From Luteibacter jiangsuensis (GTDB taxonomy: Bacteria; Pseudomonadota; Gammaproteobacteria; Xanthomonadales; Rhodanobacteraceae): DNA of 64,000 bases. The position numbers and the translations under genes were made by a program. This document shows, in pieces, positions 1-7,708 of this stretch (position 1 is its first letter; every line of letters begins with the position of its first letter). The DNA is taken from NCBI RefSeq assembly GCF_011742555.1, contig NZ_JAAQQR010000009.1:62001-126000 (forward strand), written 5' to 3'. The notes below the pieces were generated by a model that worked only from the letters and a program-made list of their open reading frames with translations, was not told where the DNA came from and made no database searches.

Positions 1-116
1 CCGGTGAGGTCGGTGACATGGCGCGTCAGCTTCGGCACGGGCGCGTCGGCCCGTGCCGCGAGGGGCGGCACGAGCAAGGTGACGGCAAGGAGCAGCGCTG
101 CCGCGAATCCGCGCAT
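1..116 (-). CDS. TPM-domain (YgcG-like) protein, N-terminal fragment
   Basis: This is the first 38 codons of a gene that runs off the left edge. The visible protein starts with MRGFAAALLLAVTLLV, a signal peptide ending near ARA-DAP, followed by VPKLTRHVTDLTG. That is the usual opening of the TPM (YgcG/MOLO1) domain, where mature chains begin with a VPxLxxxVxDLTG stretch. The ATG overlaps the lemA stop as ATGA, so the two genes are translationally coupled. A lemA gene followed by a TPM-domain gene is a common bacterial pair; the TPM proteins are secreted or membrane anchored, and their biochemical role is poorly defined. The rest of the gene lies outside the window, so its length and C-terminal membrane segments cannot be judged. 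Confidence 0.8.
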   Translation of the reverse strand, partial: MRGFAAALLLAVTLLVPPLAARADAPVPKLTRHVTDLT

Positions 117-739
117 CAGTGGCCGGCCGAGGAAGCCGGCGCCGGGGTGGAGCCGAAGTCGACGGTGGGCGCCGTGGAGATCGCCTTCTCGTTCTCGACG
201 CTGAAATTCGGCTTCACCTTGTAACCCATGACCTTCGCCGTGAGGTTGTTGGGGAAGGAGCGGATGAGCGTGTTGTAGCTCTGCACCGCAGCCACATAAC
301 GGTTACGCGCCACCGTGATGCGATTCTCGGTGCCCTCCAGCTGGGCCTGGAGGTCGCGGAACGAACCATCGGCCTTGAGCTGCGGATAGTTCTCGCTGAC
401 CACCATCAGGCGGGACAGCGCGCTGGTGAGCTGCCCCTGGGCCGCCTGGAACTTGGCGAGGGCTTCCGGATCGTTGAGCAATTCCGGAGTGATCTGCGTC
501 TGACCGACGCGGGCACGGGCATTGGTGACCTCGGTGAGCACCCGTTCCTCGTGCTGCGCGTAGCCCTTCACGGTGTTGACCAGGTTGGGCACGAGGTCGG
601 CGCGGCGCTGGTACTGGTTCAGCACCTCGGACCAGGCGGCCTTCACCGCTTCGTCTTCGCGCTGGATGGCGTTGTAGCCGCAGCCGGAAAGGAAGGCGGC
701 TAGCAGGACGAGGGCGAACGTGCGGACGAGGGTCTTCAT
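116..739 (-). CDS. lemA: LemA family lipoprotein
   Basis: 207 aa. The start MKTLVRTFALVLLAAFLSGC is a lipoprotein signal with a lipobox (LSGC, Cys20), so the protein is predicted to be anchored in the envelope with a mostly helical domain outside the cytoplasm. The body has the LemA pattern: an N-terminal helix containing EAVKAAWSEVLNQYQRRADLVPNLVNTVKGYA, then VTNARA, and later NRYVAAVQSYNTLIRSFPNNL. This is typical LemA length. LemA proteins are four-helix-bundle membrane proteins of uncertain role that often accompany TPM-domain proteins or HtpX. The next gene in the operon overlaps its stop. The upstream spacer carries a REP palindrome pair shared with the 3' end of dgkA. Confidence 0.93.
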   Translation of the reverse strand: MKTLVRTFALVLLAAFLSGCGYNAIQREDEAVKAAWSEVLNQYQRRADLVPNLVNTVKGYAQHEERVLTEVTNARARVGQTQITPELLNDPEALAKFQAAQGQLTSALSRLMVVSENYPQLKADGSFRDLQAQLEGTENRITVARNRYVAAVQSYNTLIRSFPNNLTAKVMGYKVKPNFSVENEKAISTAPTVDFGSTPAPASSAGH

Positions 740-791
740 GGCGGCGGGTTCCGTGGAATGTGCCGCAACAACTTACCCCAAACCGCAGCTC

Positions 792-898
792 GTAGGAGCG
801 CGCCCTGCGCGCGACAGATTTTCGGGCCAGTCCCCACGTTCGCGCGCCAGCTCCGGGGCACGGCCCCAAAAGATGTCGCGCGCGGGGCGCGCTCCTAC
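792..898. repeat. REP doublet, family A (GTAGGAGCGCGC type)
   Basis: Two inverted arms: GTAGGAGCGCGCCCTGCGCG at 792-811 and its near-complement ending GCGCGCTCCTAC at 887-898, separated by about 60 bases. Each arm is itself a small imperfect palindrome. This is the architecture of a REPIN, a pair of inverted REP sequences. The right arm contains the dgkA stop codon (TAG within GTAGGAG on the minus strand). A single arm of the same family lies at 6663-6688. Confidence 0.8.
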
Positions 899-1266
899 AA
901 AAAACGCGGCAGGAGGATCAGGCCCCAGGTGACCACCACCATCACCAACAGCAGAAAGACGGCCGCTGAGCCCATGTCCTTGGCCCGGCCTGCCAGTTCG
1001 TGAAATTCCGGGCTGACCTTGTCCACGACGGCCTCGATGGCCGAGTTCAGCAGTTCGGCCGACAGGACCAGCACCGGGAAAGTGATCAGCAGGATCTTCT
1101 CGATGGGGCCGTGGCCCAGCCACAGGCCGAGGGGCACCACGACGACGGCCAGCAGCACCTCGAGCCGGAACGAGGCCTCGTGCCGGAAACACGCCTTGAG
1201 GCCCTGCATCGACCACTGGAAGGCCGCGTAGATCTGCCGCGGCCCCCGCCGCTCGGTGGATGCCAT
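895..1266 (-). CDS. dgkA: Diacylglycerol kinase (prokaryotic DgkA type)
   Basis: 123 aa from the ATG at 1266. DgkA is a small trimeric inner-membrane kinase that phosphorylates diacylglycerol to phosphatidic acid, recycling the lipid released when membrane-derived oligosaccharides are made. The sequence shows the family signature ELLNSAIEAVVD (residues 71-82), the amphipathic N-terminus RQIYAAFQWSMQGLKACFRHEASFR and three hydrophobic helices (about 36-50, 56-70 and 98-120). The frame stays open upstream, but the MASTERR start gives the normal family length. The stop codon lies inside a REP arm, so the last residues border repeat DNA. Confidence 0.93.
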   Translation of the reverse strand: MASTERRGPRQIYAAFQWSMQGLKACFRHEASFRLEVLLAVVVVPLGLWLGHGPIEKILLITFPVLVLSAELLNSAIEAVVDKVSPEFHELAGRAKDMGSAAVFLLLVMVVVTWGLILLPRFL

Positions 1267-1560
1267 GTCGCTCAGGCCGCCCGCGCCGGGGCCGGGCCGG
1301 CGGCGAGCTGACGGGTGGAAAGGTTGCGCTGCGGCATCGGGGCTGGGCCGGGGGTCGTGGACGGCCCGATATGATGCCACAGGCCGCCTTCCGGCCGGCT
1401 TAGGGCCTTTGGCGTGGCGAATCGCCGCGCCCCTCTGGCGGCGCAGCACAACCGCGCCGACCATTTGTATTACGCTTGAACGGTTGTGACTCCGTTCAGG
1501 GTCACGGCGACGGGAGCCGGCTCCGTCCGTGCTCGCTGTTTCCAAATGTCCGGAAAATAC
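1267..1560. other. Spacer between divergent dgkA and the POT transporter gene
   Basis: About 290 bases without a convincing gene. It must carry the promoters of both divergent neighbours. I see no clean -35/-10 pair and no palindrome of note; the least GC-rich part is near 1465-1480. Confidence 0.5.
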
Positions 1561-3096
1561 ATGGCAATCCAGAACCCGCCCGTTTCACAGACCAAGTCCT
1601 TCAGCACGGTCTTCCTCATCGAGATGTGGGAGCGCTTCGGCTTCTACGGCATGCAGGTGCTGATGGTCACCTACATGGTGAAGAAGCTCGGCTTCGCCGA
1701 CGTCGACGCCAACCTCGTCTGGGGCGCGGCTTCTGCGCTGATCTACGCCACCCCCGCCATCGGCGGCTGGATAGGCGACAAATTCCTCGGTTCGCGCCGC
1801 ACCATGCTCAGCGGCGCCGTGGTGCTGATGATGGGCTACGCCCTCCTCTGGATCCCGACCAACAATGCGTACGCGCTGTACCTCGCGCTGGGCGTCATCA
1901 TCCTCGGCAACGGCCTGTTCAAGCCCAACGCCGGCAACCTCGTGCGCAAGATCTACGAAGGCGACGAGGTCAAGATCGACAGCGCGTTCACCATCTACTA
2001 CATGGCGGTGAACGTCGGCTCGACGATCTCGATGCTGCTCACGCCCTGGATCCGCGATTACGTCGGCGAACATTACGGCGACGCGCTGGGCTGGCACACC
2101 GCGTTCGGCGTCTGCTCCATCGGCCTGATCCTCGGCCTGATCAATTACTACTTCATGCGCCGCACCCTGGCGCATATCGGCTCGGAGCCGGACTACCAGC
2201 CGGCGAAGGCGAAGAACGTCCTCGGCGTGATCGCCGGCGGCATCGCCATCATCGCCGTCTCGGCGTACATCCTGCAGAACCAGGGCGTGGCGCAGCTTTG
2301 CGTCTACGCCGCCGGCGTGGTGATCCTCGGCATCTTCGTACACCTGATCCGCTCCAGCGAACCGGGCGAGCGCGCGGGCCTCATCGCGGCGCTGGTGCTC
2401 ACGATCCAGACGATCTTCTTCTTCATCTTCTACCAGCAGATGTCGACCTCGCTGAACCTGTTCGCGCAGCGCAACGTCGACCTTTCCTTCGGCATCTTCG
2501 GCTTCGAGATCTTCCGGTGGATTCCGGAGCAGTTCCAGTCGCTCAACGCCATCTGGATCGTGATCCTCTCGCCGATCCTGGTCTGGATCTACAACTCGCT
2601 CGGCAGGCACGGCAAGGATTTCCCGGTTGCCGCCAAGTTCGCCCTCGGCTTCGCCGCCGTGGCCGCCGGCTTCTTCATGTATGGCCTGGGCGCCACCACG
2701 GCCGTGAACGGCGCGATCTCGTCGTGGTACATGGTGTGGGGTTACGGCCTCTACTCGCTCGGCGAAGTGCTGGTGAGCGGCCTGGGCCTGGCCATGATCG
2801 CCCGCTACGTGCCGGCGCGCATGGGCGGCTTCATGATGGGCGCCTACTACGTGGCTTCCGGCGTGGCGCAATACATGGGCAGCGTGGTGGCCAACTTCGC
2901 GGCCATTCCCGACAACATCACCGATCCGCTGCAGTCGCTGCCCATCTACACCAGCCTGTTCAACAAGCTCGGCTTCGTGGGCGTGGGCTGCACGGTCATC
3001 GCCGTGGCGATGCTGCCGTTGATGAAGAAGCTTTCCGCCAACCACGCGCTGTCGGCCTTGCCGCCGATACCGCCCGTGCACAACGAAGACCTGTGA
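1561..3096 (+). CDS. POT/PTR2-family proton-dependent oligopeptide transporter
   Basis: 511 aa membrane protein. POT transporters import di- and tripeptides with protons across the inner membrane. Near the N-terminus it has the family's proton-coupling motif, here EMWERFGFYGMQ (consensus ExxERFxYY). It also has the second signature region GNGLFKPNAGNLV and roughly 12-14 hydrophobic segments. An ATG at 1546 (MSGKYMAIQ) is an alternative start; 1561 is preferred because the GGAAAA at 1552-1557 could serve as a ribosome site, although the spacing is short. It stands alone and is followed by a GC-rich hairpin before the sensor kinase gene. The peptide substrate range cannot be read from sequence. 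Confidence 0.9.
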   Translation: MAIQNPPVSQTKSFSTVFLIEMWERFGFYGMQVLMVTYMVKKLGFADVDANLVWGAASALIYATPAIGGWIGDKFLGSRRTMLSGAVVLMMGYALLWIPTNNAYALYLALGVIILGNGLFKPNAGNLVRKIYEGDEVKIDSAFTIYYMAVNVGSTISMLLTPWIRDYVGEHYGDALGWHTAFGVCSIGLILGLINYYFMRRTLAHIGSEPDYQPAKAKNVLGVIAGGIAIIAVSAYILQNQGVAQLCVYAAGVVILGIFVHLIRSSEPGERAGLIAALVLTIQTIFFFIFYQQMSTSLNLFAQRNVDLSFGIFGFEIFRWIPEQFQSLNAIWIVILSPILVWIYNSLGRHGKDFPVAAKFALGFAAVAAGFFMYGLGATTAVNGAISSWYMVWGYGLYSLGEVLVSGLGLAMIARYVPARMGGFMMGAYYVASGVAQYMGSVVANFAAIPDNITDPLQSLPIYTSLFNKLGFVGVGCTVIAVAMLPLMKKLSANHALSALPPIPPVHNEDL

Positions 3097-3104
3097 CGGC
3101 TTAG

Positions 3105-3128
3105 GGGCCGCGCCGCGAGGCGCGGCCC
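3105..3128 (+). terminator. GC-rich hairpin after the POT gene
   Basis: A perfect 10-bp stem GGGCCGCGCC / GGCGCGGCCC closes a GCGA tetraloop, 8 bases after the POT stop codon. No T-run follows, so it may be a weak or Rho-assisted terminator or an mRNA-stabilising structure. It separates the transporter from the regBA-like operon. Confidence 0.4.
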
Positions 3129-3149
3129 TCACGCCACGACAAGACCACC

Positions 3150-4430
3150 GTGAGCGACATCCTGCCTATGCCATCGTCCCGCTCCGGTCCCTTCGCCCTT
3201 GCCCGTACCCTCGCCTGGCTGCGCCTTTGCGCGATCGCCGGCCAGAGCGTGGCGATCCTCACCTGCATCACGCTGCTCAAGCTGGACGTACCGCTGCTGC
3301 CGCTCATGATCGGCGTCTGCGTGCTCGCCGTGTTCGCGGCCGCGGCCTCCTTCCGCCTGGGTATGCCCTGGAAGGTGAGCGAAGGCGAGGCCATCGTGCA
3401 CATCGCCGCCGATACGCTGGTGCTGGGTTACCTGCTCTACTGCACAGGCGGCGCCGCCAATCCTTTCGTGACGCTGCTGCTGGTACCCATCGCCCTGTCC
3501 GCGGCGGCGCTTTCCGTGCCCGGCGTGTCGCTCGTCGCGATCCTCACCGGCGTGGCCTACGTGTTGCTGGTGCCTTACCACCTTCCCCTGCCGACGCTGG
3601 GCGACAAGAGCCAGGATTTCGATCTCTACGTGGCAGGCATGGGCGTCAACTTCGTCATCATGGCGATCCTCCTCGGGGTGTTCATCAGCAACCTGGCAAA
3701 GGCCCTCCGCGTCCAGCAGGGCGAGGTGCAGCGCGTGCGCGAGCGCGCGCTGCGCGACGAAGGCATCCTCGCCATCGCCACGCAGGCGGCCGGTGCCGCG
3801 CACGAACTGAACACACCCCTTTCCACCATGCGCACGCTGCTCCCGGAAATTCGTCGCGAGCACGCAACGGACAACGCACTGGGCGAAGACCTGGACCTGC
3901 TCGACGGCCAGGTGGAGCGCTGCCGCACCATCCTGCGCGAGATGGTGGCCTTCGGCCAGGCACAACTGTCGCAGGTGCCGGAACGCCTCACGCTGGACGA
4001 GTTCGTGCACGTATGCCTCGAGCGCTTCCAGCTGCTGCGGCCCGAAGCGGACGTCACCGTCACCCTCGAACCGGGCGCCGGGCGCATCGCGCTGCGCTCG
4101 CCGCCGGGGCTGCGGCACGCCCTCATCAACCTGCTCAACAACGCCGCCGACGCGTCGGCCATGAACGAGAGCACGGCGGTCCATCTGCGCATCGGCGTGG
4201 TGGAGCAGTGGCTGGAGCTCACGGTCACCGACGAAGGTCCCGGATTCGACGAATTCGACGAGCTCGGCACGCTTGGCCTCTCGCAGAAGGCCACGGGCCT
4301 GGGACTGGGTCTCGCCTTGGCCGAGGCCACGGCGGAACGACTGGACGGCGAACTTGCCGCGAGCAACACCGGGCACGGCGCCGAGATGCGCCTGCGCTTG
4401 CCCCTCAGGGTCATTGGAGACTACGCATGA
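3150..4430 (+). CDS. regB: Redox-responsive sensor histidine kinase, RegB/PrrB-like
   Basis: 426 aa with a GTG start. About six hydrophobic segments (residues 20-185) precede the kinase core. Three RegB hallmarks are visible. The quinone-binding heptapeptide GGxxNPF appears as GGAANPF (residues 100-106). The phosphorylation box is AAHELNTPLSTM with His218. A cysteine in QVERCRTIL (Cys258) lies exactly 40 residues after that histidine, the spacing of the redox-active Cys265 from His225 in Rhodobacter RegB. An N-box (HALINLLNNAADAS), a DEGPGF box and a GLGLGLAL box complete an intact ATPase domain. The gene overlaps the response regulator by ATGA. The inferred role is to sense quinone-pool or thiol redox state and phosphorylate the next gene's product. 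Confidence 0.88.
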   Translation: MSDILPMPSSRSGPFALARTLAWLRLCAIAGQSVAILTCITLLKLDVPLLPLMIGVCVLAVFAAAASFRLGMPWKVSEGEAIVHIAADTLVLGYLLYCTGGAANPFVTLLLVPIALSAAALSVPGVSLVAILTGVAYVLLVPYHLPLPTLGDKSQDFDLYVAGMGVNFVIMAILLGVFISNLAKALRVQQGEVQRVRERALRDEGILAIATQAAGAAHELNTPLSTMRTLLPEIRREHATDNALGEDLDLLDGQVERCRTILREMVAFGQAQLSQVPERLTLDEFVHVCLERFQLLRPEADVTVTLEPGAGRIALRSPPGLRHALINLLNNAADASAMNESTAVHLRIGVVEQWLELTVTDEGPGFDEFDELGTLGLSQKATGLGLGLALAEATAERLDGELAASNTGHGAEMRLRLPLRVIGDYA

Positions 4431-5008
4431 ACGAGCTCGCCCCTCCGTCGGGACGCCCCCTTTTGATCGTGGACGACGATGCCACGTTCGCCCGCGTTCT
4501 CGGCCGGGCGCTCACCTCCCGCGGCTTCGAGGTCATCAGCAGCGACAACGCCGACGACGCCCGCGCGCTGGCGCGGCGACACCAGCCGCGCTACTGCGTG
4601 CTCGACCTCAAGCTGGGCGAGGAGAACGGCCTGCGGCTGATACCGGAACTGCAGGCACTCGTCCCCGACATGCGGGTGCTCCTGCTCACCGGCTATGCCT
4701 CCATCGCCACGGCGGTGGAAGCGATCAAGCGCGGCGCGCACGATTACCTCGCGAAGCCGGTGGACGCCGATGCCGTGGTCCGGGCGCTGCTCGACGGCGA
4801 CAGCGGCCCCGGCGACCTCGACGACCTCGTGGACGCCCCTGACGCCCCCCTGCCGTTGCGCCGGCTGGAGTGGGAGCACATCCAACGCGTGCTGACCGAA
4901 TGCGAAGGCAACATCTCGGAGACCGCACGCCGCCTTGGCATGCATCGCCGTACCTTGCAGCGCAAGCTGAGCAAGCATCCCGTGCGCGAACGAACCGACG
5001 ACCGATGA
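4427..5008 (+). CDS. regA: Response regulator, RegA/PrrA-like
   Basis: 193 aa. An N-terminal receiver domain has the acidic pocket VDDD (16-18), phospho-acceptor Asp60 (VLDLKLG), Thr88 and Lys110 (LAKPV). A short linker rich in Asp and Pro leads to a Fis-type helix-turn-helix at the C-terminus (NISETARRLGMHRRTLQRKL), the most conserved part of RegA/PrrA/ActR proteins. It overlaps both neighbours by ATGA (kinase upstream, BNR protein downstream), so the four genes are probably one translationally coupled unit. The family controls respiration, redox and carbon genes in response to the partner kinase. The target set here is unknown, but the two downstream envelope proteins are obvious candidates. 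Confidence 0.9.
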   Translation: MNELAPPSGRPLLIVDDDATFARVLGRALTSRGFEVISSDNADDARALARRHQPRYCVLDLKLGEENGLRLIPELQALVPDMRVLLLTGYASIATAVEAIKRGAHDYLAKPVDADAVVRALLDGDSGPGDLDDLVDAPDAPLPLRRLEWEHIQRVLTECEGNISETARRLGMHRRTLQRKLSKHPVRERTDDR

Positions 5009-6189
5009 CCCCGATCAAGCCTTTTCTGTGCGTGGCCCTTCTTGCGCTGGCAGGCGGCGCGCATGCGCATGACGGCATGTCCGGCATGGCCATGGGCCAC
5101 GAGGCGCCCCTGGGTTTCGACGCGGCGATGGACGCGCAGGGACACCTTTGGGTGGTGGACACGGTGGGCGAGCATGTGCGCGCGCGCCGGTCCGACGACA
5201 TGGGCCGCAGCTTCGCGACGTCGACCATCGTCAATCCCGTGGGCGAACCGCTTTACGCCGAAGGCGAGAACCGGCCGAAGATCGCGCTGGGCCCCAACGG
5301 GGAGCTTTACGTGAGCTGGTCGCAGCCGCGCAAGCTGCCGTGGACCGGCTTCGTCCGTTTCTCCCGCTCGCTCGACGGCGGCGCGCACTTCGACGAGCCG
5401 AAGACGGTGCATCGGGACACTGCGGAGATCACCCACCGGTTCGATTCGCTTGCCGTTGACGGCAAGGGCGACGTCGTAATCGCGTGGATCGACAAGCGCG
5501 ACCTCGAAGCGGCAAAAGCCAAGGGCAAGCCCTATCTCGGGGCCGCCACCTACTACACCTGGTCGACCGACCGCGGCGCGGCGTTCGCACCCGAGCGCAA
5601 GATCGTCGACCAAAGCTGTGAATGCTGCCGCATCGCGCTGGCACGCGCGCCGGACGGCCGCATCGATGCCTTCTTCCGCGCGATCTACGGCGACAACATC
5701 CGCGACCACGCCTATGCCGCCCTGCCTGTCGGCGACGGCACACCGAACGTGCAGCGTGCGACGTTCACCCAATGGCATATCGAGGGCTGTCCGCATCATG
5801 GGCCTTCGCTGGCCATCGACGGCTCCGGCGTGCGTCACGCGGTATGGTTCAGCGCGGCCGGTGGGAACGCCAGCATCTGGTACGGACAGCTCCAGCCCGG
5901 CCGCGAACCCGCGCACCTTGCAAAAGTGGCAGGCGCAGGCGCATCGCATGCCGACCTGGTCGCGGACGGCAAACGGGTGTGGGTCGCCTACCATCAGGTT
6001 TCCGCGAAAGGCCTCGACCTGATGCTGCGCGAGTCCAACGATGGCGGCGACACCTTCGGCGAGCCCCGGGCCATCGCACACACGAGCGACGCATCGGGCT
6101 GGCCGAAGCTGGTGCTCTGGCAGCATCGTGCCTTCGTCGCATGGAATCCGAACGGTCAGTTCCGCCTCGTGCCGACGGAGGCGCTGTAA
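5005..6189 (+). CDS. Secreted BNR/Asp-box repeat (sialidase-fold) protein with CECC motif
   Basis: 394 aa. The signal peptide MTPIKPFLCVALLALAGGAHA is followed by a His/Met-rich mature N-terminus (HDGMSGMAMGH), the kind of segment used to bind copper. The body has four Asp-box-like turns (SDDMGRSF, SLDGGAHF, STDRGAAF, SNDGGDTF), so a beta-propeller of the sialidase type is likely. A Cys cluster CECC (SCECCRIALA) and a later His-rich patch (WHIEGCPHHGPS) would suit metal or thiol chemistry rather than glycan cleavage. It overlaps regA (ATGA) and the thioredoxin-like gene (TAATG). Family proteins are often labelled exo-alpha-sialidase by fold only; I do not claim sialidase activity. The periplasmic metal/redox role is inference. 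Confidence 0.72.
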   Translation: MTPIKPFLCVALLALAGGAHAHDGMSGMAMGHEAPLGFDAAMDAQGHLWVVDTVGEHVRARRSDDMGRSFATSTIVNPVGEPLYAEGENRPKIALGPNGELYVSWSQPRKLPWTGFVRFSRSLDGGAHFDEPKTVHRDTAEITHRFDSLAVDGKGDVVIAWIDKRDLEAAKAKGKPYLGAATYYTWSTDRGAAFAPERKIVDQSCECCRIALARAPDGRIDAFFRAIYGDNIRDHAYAALPVGDGTPNVQRATFTQWHIEGCPHHGPSLAIDGSGVRHAVWFSAAGGNASIWYGQLQPGREPAHLAKVAGAGASHADLVADGKRVWVAYHQVSAKGLDLMLRESNDGGDTFGEPRAIAHTSDASGWPKLVLWQHRAFVAWNPNGQFRLVPTEAL

Positions 6190-6659
6190 TGCAACGCTTC
6201 GCCATTGTCTGCGCTTGCGCGCTCTCGCTGGCGGCGGCCATGCCCGCCTTCGCGGGGGCGCCGCAAGCCCTCGGCACGGACGACGTCGCCGCGCTGCTGG
6301 CCGTGCCGGCGAAAGGCGCGCGGCTCGTCGCCATCTGGTCGCTGGATTGCGCGTACTGCGAACAGAACCTTTCCTCCCTGCGCGCTTACCAGCGCAACCA
6401 TGCCGATGTCGACCTTGTCTTCGTCGCCACGGATCCGCTGAGCCAGTCCACCGCCCTCGAAGCGCGCTTGAAAGCCGCGAAACTGGACGACGTGCCTTCC
6501 CGTGCCTACGCGGAGTCGACGCCGGACCGGCTCAACTTCCTGATCGACCCGGCCTGGGGTGGCGAGACACCGCGAACGCTCGTGATCAAGGCGGACGGTA
6601 CGCGCAGGGCTTACAGCGGCGCACTGGACGTATCGCACGTGGAAAAGCTTCTGCGCTGA
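6189..6659 (+). CDS. Periplasmic thioredoxin-fold protein with CAYC motif
   Basis: 156 aa. Signal peptide MQRFAIVCACALSLAAAMPAFA, then a thioredoxin-like core with a CxxC-type site in IWSLDCAYCEQNLSSL and a late cis-Pro-like segment GGETPRTLVIKADG. The size fits a TlpA/DsbE-like or SenC-like periplasmic thiol or metal-handling protein. Its start overlaps the stop of the BNR gene by one base (TAATG). Classical regBA/prrBA loci carry senC/prrC, an Sco-type thioredoxin-fold protein; this gene holds an analogous position but is not clearly Sco1. Whether it acts as a reductase or a metal chaperone cannot be told. A REP arm lies four bases after its stop. Confidence 0.72.
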   Translation: MQRFAIVCACALSLAAAMPAFAGAPQALGTDDVAALLAVPAKGARLVAIWSLDCAYCEQNLSSLRAYQRNHADVDLVFVATDPLSQSTALEARLKAAKLDDVPSRAYAESTPDRLNFLIDPAWGGETPRTLVIKADGTRRAYSGALDVSHVEKLLR

Positions 6660-6662
6660 GGT

Positions 6663-6688
6663 GTGCGCGCGCCCTGGCGCGCTCCTAC
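6663..6688. repeat. Single REP arm, family A
   Basis: On the minus strand this reads GTAGGAGCGCGCCAGGGCGC and continues GCGCAC, matching the arms at 792-898. It fills the 30-base gap between the convergent 3' ends of the thioredoxin-fold gene and the histidine kinase gene, where it could help end transcription. Confidence 0.7.
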
Positions 6689-6689
6689 A

Positions 6690-7682
6690 TCAGGATTCCA
6701 CCGGCTGCGGATGCGGGAAACGCACGCTCGCGACGCGGTTGGCTCCCGGGAGCGAGCGCAGTTCGAGCGGCCACTGGAAGCGGTCGGACAGGCGGCGCGC
6801 GATGGCAAGGTCGAAGCCGTGCCGGTCCACGGACGCATGCCGGCGGCTGCCCGCCTCCGGCACGTCGAGCGCCGGGTTGATCACACTGACGCTGCCCGGC
6901 ATGACGGTGACCATGATCGTGCCTTGGTCGGTCTGCTGCAGGGCGTGCCGGATCAGCTGCCCGCAAAGCACGGCGAACACACGCGGCGACGCGTGCAAGG
7001 CAAAGCTCGCCGGCTCGTCGAGCACCAGTTCGACCGGGCGTCCCGCGATCAGTTCTCGCGCGTAATCCACTTCCTGGCGAAGCACCGTGTTCACCACGAA
7101 GTCTTCCTCCGCAAGGCCTTGATCGGACTCGCGCGAGAGGATAAGGAAAGCCTCCACCAGTGCCTCGAGCTCGCGGGTGGAGCGACGGATACGCTCCAGC
7201 GAGCGGTAGCCCACGTCGGAGAGTTCCGTCTCGTCGGCCAGCATGTCCGAAGACATCTTGATGACGGTCAGGGGGCTCCGCAGTTCGTGGCTGGCGTCGC
7301 GGGTGAAGTTGCGCTCGCGCTCGCTGTAGCCTTCGATGCGGCTGGCCAACCCGTGCAATCCGCGGATCAGCGACGACACGTCGCCGTCGGAATGCTTCCC
7401 GCCCTCGCGGTCCAGGCCGGCCATGTCCGGCTTTTCCGGGTCCCATGCGTCCAGGAGCCGCGCCAGCGCCGCCACGGGAATCCACTCGCGCGACACGGCG
7501 ATCCAGGCGAGCGCGCCCGAGCAAAGCATGATCGCGATCGCCGCGCCGATGGGCGCGACATTGTTCGCGGCCATGAGCGACGCGGTGATCATGACGATCG
7601 TCTGGAGCGCGAAGACGACGGCGACGCGTACGCGGAACGAGCCGCGCCGACGCCGTTTACCCTGCGATGACCTGCCTTCCAT
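6690..7682 (-). CDS. Sensor histidine kinase with degenerate ATP-binding domain
   Basis: 330 aa. Two adjacent membrane segments (about 20-38 and 45-62) leave almost no periplasmic loop, so any signal is probably sensed in the membrane or through partners. The phosphorylation box is intact: DASHELRSPLTVI with His132. The catalytic domain is unusual. The N-box position reads QLIRHALQQT, without the Asn that binds Mg-ATP. The DxGxG box is replaced by a stretch containing INPALDVPEAG, and the second glycine box reads RHGFDLAIARR. It may work as a phosphatase, a phosphotransfer partner or a very weak kinase. It lies 26 bases after its cognate regulator gene, in the same operon. A cryptic but active ATP lid cannot be ruled out. 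Confidence 0.82.
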   Translation of the reverse strand: MEGRSSQGKRRRRGSFRVRVAVVFALQTIVMITASLMAANNVAPIGAAIAIMLCSGALAWIAVSREWIPVAALARLLDAWDPEKPDMAGLDREGGKHSDGDVSSLIRGLHGLASRIEGYSERERNFTRDASHELRSPLTVIKMSSDMLADETELSDVGYRSLERIRRSTRELEALVEAFLILSRESDQGLAEEDFVVNTVLRQEVDYARELIAGRPVELVLDEPASFALHASPRVFAVLCGQLIRHALQQTDQGTIMVTVMPGSVSVINPALDVPEAGSRRHASVDRHGFDLAIARRLSDRFQWPLELRSLPGANRVASVRFPHPQPVES

Positions 7683-7708
7683 CGATCAGACCTGGTGCTG
7701 CTCCCGCT

